Below, in pieces: positions 58,769 through 58,859 of a DNA stretch of 58,859 nt (within the stretch, counting starts at the first letter, position 1; each line of letters starts with the position of its first letter). Source of the DNA: Mesorhizobium temperatum (GTDB taxonomy: Bacteria; Pseudomonadota; Alphaproteobacteria; Rhizobiales; Rhizobiaceae); NCBI RefSeq assembly GCF_002284575.1, contig NZ_NPKJ01000029.1:1-58859 (forward strand), in the 5' to 3' direction. The notes beneath the pieces were generated by a model. That model saw only the letters and a program-made list of their open reading frames with translations. It was not told where the DNA came from and did no database searches. Made by a program: the position numbers and the translations under genes.

Positions 58769-58859
58769 TGTCGCTTTCTAGTCGGCCGTGAACAATGGGA
58801 GGGATCAGGCTTTGAGTTCTTTCGGCTGACTTTGAGAGGCGGCGAGGAGAAGCCACAAA

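Overview
The window reads as a chromosomal stretch of a GC-rich alphaproteobacterium of the Rhizobiales, most probably Mesorhizobium or a close relative. This rests on the housekeeping complement (topA-rnr, glmU, glmS, recG, mfd, sdhE, class II DAHP synthase, maeB), on families common in that order (DUF2865, DUF983, DUF502), and on several short palindromic intergenic repeats of the kind scattered through rhizobial genomes. No search was run, so the genus is an inference.

Layout. 0.3-9.1 kb: mostly minus-strand genes: a YqfO-like protein, an MFS transporter, a Nudix hydrolase, the tight topA-rnr-DUF983 run, and a small secreted protein. 9.2-23 kb: ccdA, glmU, glmS, a HigBA toxin-antitoxin pair with a duplicated operator, a DUF502 membrane protein overlapping the end of recG, sdhE, mfd and the shikimate-entry enzyme. 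23.1-25.1 kb: a ParDE pair, a RibD/DHFR-like reductase and a dead TauE/SafE fragment; this looks like an insertion boundary.

25.1-41.1 kb is the accessory heart of the window. On the plus strand, soxY-soxZ-cytochrome c-fccB encode a sulfur carrier and a flavocytochrome c sulfide dehydrogenase. Converging on them is a compact minus-strand operon of 11 genes: a secreted cupredoxin/carboxypeptidase-regulatory protein, a Tat-exported metallophosphoesterase, a SoxA-like monoheme cytochrome, a cbb3-like oxidase subunit I, a CcoO-like subunit fused to two further cytochrome c domains, four tiny membrane proteins, a TauE/SafE (COG2836) membrane protein and a FixI/CopA-type P-ATPase. Divergent from this operon lie a SCO1 copper chaperone, an unknown 80-residue protein, hemA and a groEL with a histidine-rich tail. 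Together they look like a self-contained module that takes electrons from reduced sulfur, passes them through periplasmic c-type cytochromes to a reorganised cbb3-like oxygen reductase, and supplies the copper, haem and folding help needed to build it. soxB, soxX and soxCD are absent, so the chemistry is not the standard Sox cycle.

41.3-42.4 kb: a RES/Xre toxin-antitoxin pair with a promoter carrying an internal palindrome. 42.7-56.1 kb: mixed genes (GFA protein, dgkA, hemerythrin, DedA/DUF1003 pair, tag, nadE, GNAT, an ABC exporter between inverted repeats, gltX, DUF2865, maeB). A 233-bp element with terminal inverted repeats abuts the hemerythrin gene. 56.7-58.7 kb: a secreted RTX calcium-binding protein.

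No tRNA, rRNA, CRISPR array, integrase or intact insertion sequence was seen.
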